Shown: positions 30,476-41,200 of the stretch, in pieces | How positions within the stretch are numbered: position 1 is the first letter of the stretch | Layout of the letters: the number at the start of each line of letters is the position of its first letter | Source: Ixodes scapularis | Lineage: Eukaryota > Arthropoda > Arachnida > Ixodida > Ixodidae | Assembly: GCF_016920785.2 (NCBI RefSeq) | Contig: NW_024609836.1 | Span: 60,235,439-60,299,438 of the forward strand | Length of the DNA: 64,000 nucleotides | Direction of reading: 5' to 3' | Program-made: the position numbers and the translations under genes | The notes under the pieces: model-generated | The model's input: the letters and a program-made list of their open reading frames with translations, nothing else | Told to the model about the DNA's origin: nothing | Databases searched by the model: none

Positions 30476-31680
30476 TCGAAAAATCGGCAGTCATGATTTT
30501 TAACGAGGATGAAGTTGAGAGGCTGAAGATACAGAATATTACAGTTGAGAGAGCTAGTAAATACAAGTATCTAGGAGTATGGATATGTGATGGTGCAGAA
30601 TATCTCAGAGACCATGAAAAGTATATAATAGGTAAGGGCAACAGAAATGCAGCTGTAATGAAAAATAGAGCACTTTGGAATTACAACAGGTATGAGGTGG
30701 CGAGAGAGATTTGGAAAGGGGTCATGGTGCCTGGCTTGACTTTTGGAAACGCAGTGCTATGCATGAAATCCGAAGTGCATGCGAGACTAGAAATAAAACA
30801 GCGCGGAGTAGGTAGACTGGCTTTGGGGGCACATTGCAAAACGCCAAACCAGGGAGTACAAGGAGACATGGGATGGGCATCATTTGAGAGCAGGGAAGCG
30901 GTGAGCAAGGTAGAATTTGAGGATAGGTTGAGGCAAATGGACGGGGAGCAATGGGCACGAAAGGTTTTCAGCTATTTATACATGAGGAGTGTAGACACAA
31001 AGTGGAGACAGCGCACTAGGAAATTAAGAGGAAAGTTTTTGGGCTATAGCGAAGATACGGAAGAGCAAGTCTCAGTTAAGAAGAAAGTTAAGGCCACAGA
31101 AAGAGATTGGTGGCTAGAGGGAATGCAGACAAAGACGGCTCTGGAAAGCTATAGATTAAACAAAAGAGTTATTGCCAAAGAAAGCATTTATGACAATTCT
31201 AGGGGAAGCTCATTGCTGTTTGAGGCAAGAACGGGTGTTCTGCGAACCAGAACATACAGAGTGAAGTACCAGGAAATTGATACAGTGTGCACTGCTTGTG
31301 GAGAGGAGGACGAGACGGCTGAGCACTTGATACTCTACTGTAAAGGGCTTCACCCTATGCCTACCGAAGACAGCATAGATTTAATAAAGTCATTGGGTTT
31401 TAGAGACAGCGAAGGGAGAGTGGATTTCAAGACTGTAGAGATTACCAAGCAAAGATTAAGTGAATGGTGGCAGAAATCGAGAGAAAACTAGGTATTTTCT
31501 TATCCACTGATGGCCAGGGGGCTTCATAGCCTCACTTTCTTTGCACTGCGGAGTGAATATAGATTTCACATTTAATAGTCTAGGCTTAAATGGTAAAACA
31601 AAATGGCTAGGTGGCGTAAGCTACCGCCCGATCCAAAGGGCTCAGCCGTAATCATCTATCCATCCATCCATATTTACAAT
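30476..31680 (+). mobile_element. 5'-truncated non-LTR retrotransposon (LINE), C-terminal ORF intact
   Basis: An open frame of 332 codons (30493-31491) starts inside the reverse-transcriptase thumb with KYKYLGVWI and ends with a zinc-knuckle-like motif CTACGEEDETAEHLILYC (Cys 266, Cys 269, His 278, Cys 283). Such a motif follows the RT domain in I/R1/Jockey-like LINEs. The frame continues upstream as EKSAV before a stop. The 3' UTR ends in ATCTATCCATCCATCCAT at about 31657-31674, a simple-repeat tail typical of target-primed insertion. The frame lacks stop codons, so the copy is young although truncated. Confidence 0.85.
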
Positions 31681-31689
31681 TTTTTGTTT

Positions 31690-32405
31690 TTCTTTTTATG
31701 CTTTCTTTTCAACTTTTGTTAGTCATTAAAAACCGACGTACAACCTCGATTTTCTGCATGGAAAATAATTTTTTGTCGCTTCCCTCTCCTAAGCTAGTGA
31801 AGCTAGTTCCACTGATCTCTATGACAATTGCTGGATCGCGCATCCCCGCTCCGCGTGTGCGGCCACCATCTTGCACCTCGAGAAATCGCGTTTCCGGAGC
31901 GTTGCGGAGGCTAGCGGCAGCGTGCCGAAGACACGTTTTCTACTCGTTCGTCGTTATTCGCTGCAGAAGCTCATTAAAATTCTTTGCAAGCCGTGAAACT
32001 TTCCGTCAAAAACACGTGGAAAGTTTTACGGAAGCTCAATGCCGCAGGAAAAAGGCACAACTCATCGAATGCAAGTTTCGCCACCGGTCTCGCGGCATGA
32101 TCAAAGCTTCTTTGGCGTGCCGAAATGCTGCGTCTCTGCGCCTTCGCACGCTTGGATACCAATCAAAAATTGACGCCGTATGTATGTGCTTTGCGAGTGC
32201 AATGTGCGTGAAGCCGTATGGGCCTCTGGATCAGCGTCTTACCAGCGATTTCCCTACGCACCCTTGGGGTGGTGTATACCCCCTTGTTTTTCTGAAGGCA
32301 CCCCCTTAATTCGCAACGACTCCTCTATTCTCAATGCCCCCCGCTTCCTAAAAATTTAGACCCCCCCTTCCCCTAATTTCAATTCCTGGGGAAACCCCCG
32401 TGTCT
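31690..32405. other. Intergenic stretch between LINE fragments
   Basis: Open for 203 codons on the plus strand (31698-32309) but without recognisable motifs. The C-rich end near 32270-32400 resembles 20935-21040. Confidence 0.4.
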
Positions 32406-32409
32406 TATC

Positions 32410-32640
32410 TCGATTATGTCTCCTACATAATTTTATCACTCCAGCACCAACTTATCTAACCCCCTGATACCACATCCTGAAAGAATCTCGTCAAGTCTCA
32501 ATCACAGCCGTTGCATCAAACGCATAACACATTCTTTCCTCGTGCTATAACCATCTGGAACTCTCTTCCTGTGGAAATCATCCTTATTACTGACACATCC
32601 ACTTTTCGCAAATCAGTGGCTCCATATATCCAATAAATTT
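32410..32640 (+). mobile_element. 3'-end fragment of a second LINE family (frameshifted)
   Basis: Two frames joined by a one-base shift give SSLNHSRCIKRITHSF and PRAITIWNSLPVEI...STFRKSVAPYIQ-stop. The HSF-x-PR-x-I-x-WNSLP string is the hallmark of the C-terminus of CR1/Jockey-type LINE reverse transcriptases. Only the last 70 or so codons survive. Confidence 0.8.
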
Positions 32641-33148
32641 TAACAAGTTACTTCTATTTTTTGCTTTTGTTGTCCTACATTTTTGTCTCAAAATGTTCTG
32701 TACTGCAGAAAGAATAAAGCAGTATACTAACTTATTAAAAATTGGACTATATTACGTGGCCTTCACGGAGTCGGTGATTCAGTGTTACTGCAGTTATTGC
32801 CGCCTCTCTTGGTTTTCCAGCTTGCATTCGTTTGGAACGTATATCCCCCATGCTGAAAAGTACAGACGGCATGTTCACACTAACAGTGTCCAACAGTGCA
32901 CATAAATATGTACCAACCCGTCCTAGCACTGTTTTTAATGCAATGCATTTGGAAGAGAAATGCTGTAACTGACCAATTATTTTGTCTGTGCAACTAAGAA
33001 ATGTTTTAAGCTAGTACATATGAATTATTCGGGATATTTTCTCTTATAATCGAGCACAGGGAGAAAATTCACTCACTTTTTCCCATGGAAATGGAAGTCA
33101 ATTTCGCCTTCTTCGTGGCACTCAGTTCGTCGAACAAGGTTGAATGAG

Positions 33149-33275
33149 ATGGCGTCATCAGTGAAGGCCAACGCTGGGCACAGATTGGACACGACAATCA
33201 CGTCAACGTTCAGCTCAAACTTGACTGAGTTTTTAATTTGTCCAGCGTTGGCCTTCACTGGCGACGCCAAAATGT
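33149..33275. repeat. Small inverted repeat
   Basis: GGCGTCATCAGTGAAGGCCA-ACGCTGG is mirrored by CCAGCGTTGGCCTTCACTGG-CGACGCC (26 of 27 or so paired), loop about 70 nt. Confidence 0.65.
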
Positions 33276-33526
33276 CAGCACTATGAACTTTTCTTCTGGG
33301 CAGTATTGGTTGGGGCAAGGTAAAAAGTGGAGAGGATATAGGAAAGGTGGAGGTGGGCAAAAGTGGAAAGCGCAAAGTGTACGTCAGCCTTTGGGCCATT
33401 AAATATGTGGGAATCGGGCACCCGAAAATCGCACGTTTCTCCCAGCATCTTTCTCCTTTCTATTTCTTTATCACGTGTAATCGATATAATGACGAAATTT
33501 CAACTTGTCTTGATCACTCTGGTAAA

Positions 33527-33610
33527 CACTGAGAGCACGGAATATGTCATGCATTATGATCCGTTAGGATGAGGTGGTTTCGGATGCGTTGCAGGCACAG
33601 CACACTACGA
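33527..33610. repeat. Dispersed repeat R3, copy 3 (partial)
   Basis: GAGAGCACGGAATATGTCAT, GCATTATGATCCGTTAGGAT and GGTGGTTTCGGATGCGTTGC match the copies at 5895 and 7712 in order. Confidence 0.55.
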
Positions 33611-33689
33611 GTAGAGGCAGCTGTGCGCACTGACACTCGCACGCTACCGCAGGCTCTGGATATTTTGCTTGGTCCAGCTTTTTGCACTT

Positions 33690-33755
33690 CTCTTTGAGTC
33701 GGGCTGCGGATCGCATAGTCCGGGGTTCGATTCCCGCTGTGCCGCTTAGTAAAAC
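33690..33755 (+). repeat. tRNA-like sequence with intact B box
   Basis: TTGAGTCGGGCTGCGGATCG then GGGGTTCGATTCCCGCTGTG, a perfect B box (GGTTCGATTCC). A tRNA cloverleaf cannot be completed, so it is probably a SINE head. Confidence 0.5.
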
Positions 33756-33859
33756 CCGCTCATTATGACATACTAAGCTTAATTACGACTAAAAACTATG
33801 GTGTCTGGAACGCTTCTCCAAATCGTATGGTCCCAAAGTGGCAGCAAACGACGTCACAG

Positions 33860-34110
33860 AAGCCGGAATGTGATGTCGGATGTTGCGACCCTGGCGGTTG
33901 GTCGCAGAAATGCTGGCGAAAAGCACGAGCGAACGCGAGTGCCGCCGTCGTCACAACTGCTGGCTGCCAGAGGTACCGTGCAGCGACAAGCTGAAATAGT
34001 GACCTGCAGCAGAACAGGCATCCGTCACATCCACCACAGCTGCCGAGACGCCACCAGGATCACAGACATCAACAGGTGGAAATCGAGGGACCACTTTTTT
34101 GGGCACGGTA
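33860..34110. repeat. Dispersed repeat R2, copy 2
   Basis: CTGGCGAAAAGCACGAGCGA, GCTGGCTGCCAGAGGTACCG, CTGCAGCAGAACAGGCATCC and CAGCTGCCGAGACGCCACCA follow the same order as in 16740-17000. Confidence 0.6.
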
Positions 34111-34354
34111 ACTACTGGCCAAAACTGCAAGCATTCATTGGCTGAAAGAGCCACTCCTTTCCTTTAGCAACTTCCAAACATTTTTTTTTTAAAGAAACAG
34201 GAGCACATCTTGACATCACCGTACGGCAACCAAGTCAACCGTAAGCCAGCAGAAAATATCCCAAAACCAGATGAGTGGATATCCCACCAGCAACTTCTAA
34301 AGGAACTACCATATAAGCACACAGCACAAATCTGTCGACTCCACATACTCCAGC

Positions 34355-34360
34355 TTTATT
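34355..34360 (-). terminator. Candidate poly(A) signal of RBM25
   Basis: AATAAA on the minus strand, about 785 nt beyond the RBM25 stop codon. An alternative TAATAAA lies at about 34417. Which is used cannot be told from sequence. Confidence 0.45.
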
Positions 34361-34897
34361 TGTGAAAACTCACGAAGACAGTCCGAAACAGTCGCAAATC
34401 AACTGCTCTTGTTTTTTTATTACAAACAAAATGCAAAAAGGAAAGGGCAGAATGAAAGACGAAGAGAAAAGAAAATTTGGTTCTCAATATACAAGAAACT
34501 AGACCCGGAAGAAAACTTGCATCCGCGCCAACAGACATCGTAAGAGAAAAAAAAAATCCTATTTCACGTGCGCTGCAGATTGCCGAGCGCTGATCACAAC
34601 TTGGAGGAGAGCCTTCACCGAATGAATTTGGAGATGGTAGAGACAAATCTGCGCAATACCCGCCTACTGTAAAACCAGTTTACGTGCTTCTTAGTCGGTT
34701 AAAAACAAACTAAGAACTTGCGGCACGAGAAACCGCGGGGTCAGGAAAGCTTGCCCTAAAAGCATGCCAAAAGTGACGCATTCGAAAAAAGCTGGGGGGC
34801 CGCAACGACGGACACACTTGATTGACCCTCGATCCGTCATCGCGGCCGAAATTGATGTTTGTGCTGTTTTGCACGAAGAAACCGGTTCTATTAATAC

Positions 34898-34900
<3 letters not shown>

Positions 34901-34928
<28 letters not shown>
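34901..34928. repeat. (GA)n microsatellite in the RBM25 3' UTR
   Basis: Pure AG run of about 28 bp; on the transcript it is a CU repeat. Confidence 0.85.
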
Positions 34929-34932
<4 letters not shown>

Positions 34933-35144
34933 AAAGTAACTGGCAGTTGAAATTACCCGGGCAAAAAAAAAAAAAGACGTACGCCCGGGAAGTGGAAAAG
35001 AGGGGACACCATATTTACAGACGGTGGTACTTCGTAAAAAAATAACCGACAACGATAGGAGTACCACAATACAGAGAAGGAGGGGAAGAAGGCGGTACAA
35101 AGTCCCGATGCACGCCGCGTCGTCGCTCCCGGACCGGTCCGGCC

Positions 35145-35237
35145 TCACTTCACGAGACCCACTTTCTTGGCTTCTATTTCGTAGATGAGCAGGCGCCACA
35201 TTTTCACCACAAAGACTTCCGCTTCCTCGTCGAGAAC
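35145..35237 (-). CDS. RBM25: RBM25 terminal exon with stop codon
   Basis: 30 codons plus TGA: VLDEEAEVFVVKMWRLLIYE then IEAKKVGLVK, nearly identical to the vertebrate C-terminus. Acceptor CTCTTTCAG. Confidence 0.97.
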   Translation of the reverse strand, partial: VLDEEAEVFVVKMWRLLIYEIEAKKVGLVK

Positions 35238-38200
35238 CTGAAAGAGGAAGGCGAGGTACGCGGATTGGGAACCACAGTTCGTTGGCTCGGCGGCGAAAAC
35301 TCGAAACAACGGCGTAACACCATCGCCGACGGGAGAAGAACGCTCGCTTCGGCATGCAGTTGACTGCGCGAACACTGATATGGCCGCCAGTGAAGGCTAC
35401 CCGCTTGCTTGAACCGACTCGTATGTTGCAACGGATTCGCTGTTGGAAATATTGCAAATCGAGACATTGATAAAAAATTATCGTGCAAGCGTACGTTTCC
35501 CGTAGGCCAATTCGCATTTGCCGTGACTGGGTTGGCGGTTCAAATTATGTCAGAGTTTTTTAATCAACGGGGTCAATTTAACGAGGCCCGACTGCGCAAT
35601 GTTAGGAGAACAATGCAAAAAAGATCATACTGCTGGCCAAAGCTTAAGGGGGAACGCTGGTCTTGAAGCTTTTTTTCTTATTTTATGACCAAACTCAATG
35701 AAACCAGAGACGCTTGTTCAGCTTTTTGTGCTGATTTCATATATCTGGTAATTTCCTCAGTCAGTAGAATTTTCCTGAAGATAATTAAAACTTGTCTGCC
35801 TTTGTTTGCAGGAATGATAGGGAAAAGACTGCTCAACAAAATATCCTTTTTAACACATGGCCAGATACTACGAAGTGTAAAGAATACAATGTTGGAAGTA
35901 CTTTTAAGATAAACAAATTATTAGTGATTTCACAACATATTGAAGTTCAGTGCTCAATGCATGGCTTACAAGTAATAAAACAAAAGATAAAATAAAAATA
36001 GTTTTAGACTTATATTAAAAAAATCTGCTCTCAACATTGTATGCTTCACACATTTAGCAACGCATTTCAAGAAAGATCATATTTCTGACTGCTTTAGATG
36101 CTGAGATATCCTTTCTGTAAATTTTCAACGAGTCCAAAAATTGTGTTATGTGAAAACAATGTTTTAGAGTCAACTTTAATGCACATTCAGCCTGCATAGA
36201 CGTTATAAATTGATTTATAGCTCAAATATTCATCCTCGAAATTAGAAGCTTGGTAGATTCAGAAGAACAACAGCCATCACCATTTTCAAAAGAATGCAGT
36301 TTTAGGAAGTTTTTGGCTCCAAAGACCCATGTCCCCCCTTAATGACCATACTTAACACCAATACTTTGAGCACATGTTTTGAAGTTTTTGTAAAGGACTT
36401 GCAGTACAAAGCAAAGATTGGCCCGACGATATACTTTGAAGAGCACCCACCATAGAGACATCGTTGAGTATGCTCTGCGCTGCACTGCCCGCCAGCACTT
36501 TGGAACAGATAAAGTCCACCAGGGTGGGTTCCTCCTCTCCAATGTACTCCACAATCTTCTTGTTGATCCACGGTCGGATCCTCTTGTCCATCAGGGCCTG
36601 AAACACGGTGCGCAAAGTTGATGCCAACCTCTCTCTCTCACTTCCGCCACGGGCGTTTGAAACTTCTACGACTGCGGCGAAAGCTGAAAGCACAAGAATC
36701 TTGTCTACGGAGACGTATGGTGCAATGACGTGTACTGTAAATGCTAGCTTAGCATCGAGTGTGTGTTTGAAAAGAACTTAAAAAGTGGCCAGAAGGTTAA
36801 CGCAAGCTTTGTGCAGAAAATTCGATACTATAGGCAGTGAGGGGATAAGAACGCTCTGCCAGGCCTTGGCTGAACGTGCGTGAGGTGCTATCAAATGTAG
36901 AAAGCTCGTGCTAGAGGCGGAGCTTCCAAAGCGTTTTTCACCTGTCACCGATTGTAGTTAATTATAACGAAAACGGAAACCAATAAACAGCATTATAACT
37001 AAATTTTTCTTTTATGTATGATATCAAAGTTTGAGCAGTTAATTTGGTATCAACAAGAAGCTGACAGAGAGACCGTTTTACTACGGTCGATCAACCGGCC
37101 CAGTAGTCGACACGTTCGTAAAAAAATGAACCTTAAAGTCCGAAACATTTCTAGAATATCTACGACAGATGCCTTTGTAAACAAGTGCCCTCCTCCTTTA
37201 ATGTTTATACTGCTTCACAGAACTTTCCCAAATTCAGTCAAGCAATCAAGGTTGGCAAACTTCTCCGTCCACAACTGCACTTTGTCTACAACTGCCAGTC
37301 TGCTACATGTTTCTAGTGCAGTCAACACTCTCTTCAAAGCACTGCCTTCTATTTTCAGAACAGTGTTGCTGTTCCTAGCTTTTTTATACCCACCAGCGTC
37401 AAACTCAACACACATCCAGACGAAACCGTCCAGGGAGAGAAAGAAACCCAGGTACACTGCCATTCATTTGCATTAGATAGCATGCCTACAGCATCAAATC
37501 CTCCCCTAACAGTGTGGGCATCTCACGTCCGAGAAGACACACGAGGATTACGTTCTTCACGCTGTCGCACAGCGTCGGGGGAGGGGTCTGTCACCGGCAC
37601 AATAAGAGAGATACCAATTCGCCGAGACGGCCGTCTCGACTGGCACTCGAACGCCCATGATGACAGGTCACTCCTCCCAATTCAAAGGGGCAAGCCCAGA
37701 GGCTGCGGCGTGTCCAGCCATTCCAAGCATGCAGGACCTGTCCATGTCAAGACGGTCGGATTTTTACGGAGCGAGATGTATTTCCCCAAATAAAGTATTT
37801 GCTCACATTGTCTACGAGGCTGCGGTCGAAGTTGAAGTTGAACAGCTCCTCCTTGGAGGTGGGGATGCGGTCGATGAGGCTCTTGATGTGCTTGCGCTTC
37901 TCCTCCGTGTTCATGTGCTTCTCGTCCTCCTCCAGGGGCACCAGCTTGCGCTTCTTGCGCGTCTCCACCACCTCCTCCTCTTCCTCGGCCCCAAACGCCT
38001 CCGAGGCCGCCGCCGACAGCTGCTTCTTGCGCTTGCCGCCCCCCGCGGAAGGGCTCTTGCGCCCCGAGGGCGGGTTTGGGCTGGCACCTGCATGAAACAC
38101 GCCCTTCGTGTGAGCACGGTAATCTCGTGCTTCTGCCAGGCCGTCGACCAAACTGCCAGACGATAAGGCCTCTGTTCGCAACTCTAGCCCGCCGTTCGTC

Positions 38201-41200
38201 CTCTCGCAGGTGAACGAAGGACCGGAAGTGCAGAGACAGCGGCAGCAACTGACGGCCTTGGCACTGCCGTTTCTGCACGATTATGGTCGGTGCGTTCGTG
38301 CATCATGCAGTTTCAATGGAAAAAGCAAGCGCGTCAAAATAGGAATGGTCGTGTCCCGTTTCAAATGCCTGTCGGCATCTTGGTTACCCACGATAAGCTC
38401 CCGCCCCGGCCGCTTCGTATGTGTAGCCAAATAAATTAATTTTGGCACATCGACCGGCGTCAGCGAGCAAATGAGCGGGAAATCCCAAAGAATCTATTCC
38501 AGTCTTTTGCCATCTTAGAACTACCGCCCCACCGTCTATGGGGCTTTGGAGTTGCGAATGGTCGCTGAAAAGATTAGAACGACAGCAGGGAGGGCCTATG
38601 GTTTTCCCGCCTCTAGTGCAAACTTTCCACCTTCGACGACGCTTGGGTGTCTCGCGAGCTGAAGCGGCACCCTGCCGTCGTCGTCTCGTTGGCGACCACG
38701 GCAGGCTGCAAACTTTTCGCATTAACAATCTCGCAAATACCGCGAAACGTCCGGTCTAGTCGTACGAAGATCGAACGTGTTCCAGGACTGCCCGATAGGT
38801 GGTGGCAGTGCGTTATTTCATCACGAGTGCTTACGAGCGGTTGCAATGCAGTCTATCACACTCAAACAGACATATGGGAACTGGCCTCTGGTCCATACAT
38901 CCAACAACCTATCTACCCAACACGATACTGTCGGTGCCGGTCTTCTTCAGTTTTCTTCCGGGTGAAAAGGATGGTCATCGAAACTACTAGGGTTGGAAGT
39001 CTTCGTTTAGGCAAGCTTTGATGCTCATTAATACTGTTTTAAAGTAGAATCCTAAACCGTGCCGATGTCGTGCTTATGCCAACGTCGTCTAAGGTGTACA
39101 ATTGTGAACAATACGAGCAGGAACCTCAGAGCGCTCGGCATTCGATGGACACTGTGCTTCCTCGGGGCCGATAAAACGGCGTAGTAGAGAGGGAGGGCTG
39201 TGAGAGTGCGCACGTTGGAGTAAGCGCACATCCTTGCAGCCACCTCTCCACTCCACGGTTTTATTGGCCTCGAGGTGGCACGGCATGCACCGAGGGCCCC
39301 GTGCTCCGGCGTCCCCGCTCGTGCTTTTCGCGATAGTACCCCTCAAGGTGCCCCAAAAATGTATGGCCTTCGCGGCCCCTCCGCAAACTCACCGCCAGTG
39401 CCCAGCTTGAGCACGCCAAAGCCGATGGGCCTGGCCTCCTCCTTGGGGGTGACCAGGACGTCCGAGAAGCCGGACAGGCTGTTCTGGCCGCTGTTGTCCT
39501 CCTCGAGCGAGATCAAGGGGGCAAAGGAGGGGGCCCTGGGGGACACCGACGACAGTCGCTGGGGGGACCCCACGGCGGCGTAGCCGGCTGCCCTCGCCGC
39601 GGAGGGAACCTCCGGCTGTTCCGGCGCCGCCATGGTGGGTGCCGGGGATCGCGGCTCGGCCGCAAGCGGCGCCTGGGATGCAATGAGGCCATTCGGAAAT
39701 CCACTCAGTCTTAATGCTAGGACCGCTCACACATACAGCGCAGCGTTATTCCAGTGCTAACTCGGTCTGAACTTAGTGTTAATGCAGCGTTTGCTAAAAT
39801 AGTGTCGATATAATGGAGGCAAGGACTGATTCACATGCTTCCGCTTGACTGCGACCAACTGGGCTACAATTTTTAAGTTTCTGCGGTTGTAAGCAGCCGC
39901 GAGTGTGTGAAACAGCTTTAAGTGACTTCAATGATAACGTCTCATGCCTCGTACCTAAGACGTTGCAGAGATGGCTCACGGTGCTTGCGATTCTGGTGAC
40001 TTGTTCCCGTTTAAGATCAACACGTTCGACAGTGTGCGCAAAGAACACGGCCAAAGCTCCAAGCCTTGCCCCAACACCATAACTAGTCTTTCTCAGAACA
40101 AAGCCATCTCAGTGCAACTGCACATGAAATTGGACCAGTGGCAAGGGCACTTCCATTGCCAGCCAAGGAGCTCATGAAACTGATCTCGCTGCAGCAAGCT
40201 ACCTTGCAGTATTATTGCAGGCAGTAGAACCTCATTGATATGTTTTACAGGGGACCGCCGAAAAGGATGTATCATCCGGGAAAACGTAACAACCGATAAT
40301 GCACTTAGGGGGGCTCTACATGAGATAGAAAGCAGCTTTTATACAATGGTTTATTTTATGTGTACTTACAGAACTGCTAAGAACTCAGACACTCCAACTT
40401 TGCGTGTTTTGCCCCTTGAGCCTGTTTAAAGCCTGGTTGATAAAAAAAGAGCTTTCGCCTCAATGTCCTTTCATTTGGCGATGATGCTGTTCAAAGTTGG
40501 CGGCGCGAGTCCCAGGTTTCTTGCGATGTCAGATCTCTTCCGGCTGGAACTGTGATCCACCGTCTGAAGTACCTACATTAAACTTCTCTTTAAAAGAGAG
40601 TGCCTTCTTTTTTCGCGATGCCATGACCGTCGTCAATGGGAGCAAAGCGCACATACTCCAAAACACCACGGTTCACGCAATCGAGTGGAACAGAAACTAG
40701 AAGCGCAGCGTGCATGCAGATGTACCTCGTGCCAGAGAAAGGGAAGGACAAATGAAAGAGAGAGCAAGAGGGAACGAGCGTTTGCCGTCCAGCCAGCCTC
40801 GCTCCCCGTCCGAGCAGTGCTCCAAGGTCGCACCCGGGCAAGATGGGAAGCTGTGGCAGAGATCAGCAAAGCCCACCGAGGAGACAGAGAGACGGAAAAG
40901 AGGGGCAAAAGAGTAAAGGGAAGACTGGCGTCTGCGTGCCCACGCGTGCCGTGCAACCCGCATTGCACTTTCGGCTTTGCTCCGCTTCGAAGCCAGCGTG
41001 GCAGCCTGGCACCCGGCGCGCCAAGGTGCCACGATGCCGACACTTTTGGACGTAAAAACCGGGAAAGCAAATATGACAGGCAGGAAACTAATACATGTAT
41101 TTCTATAAAAGTAAAATGAGACCGGTGTTTTTGAACGTAACAGCCGGGAAAACATATCAACCGAGAATTTATCAATGAGGTTCTACTGCATCGAGGAGGA

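Noticed and set aside
31698..32309. 203-codon plus-strand ORF as a gene
   Set aside because: No motif; it lies between two LINE fragments in repeat-rich intergenic DNA and ends in a C-rich tract.
34891..35517. 208-codon minus-strand ORF as an RBM25 isoform
   Set aside because: It is a different frame from the terminal RBM25 exon and runs through the GA microsatellite in the 3' UTR.
37682..38278. 198-codon minus-strand ORF over an RBM25 exon
   Set aside because: It is an alternative frame of the 37807-38087 exon; the frame with KRKLVPLEEDEKHMNTEEKR is the real one.
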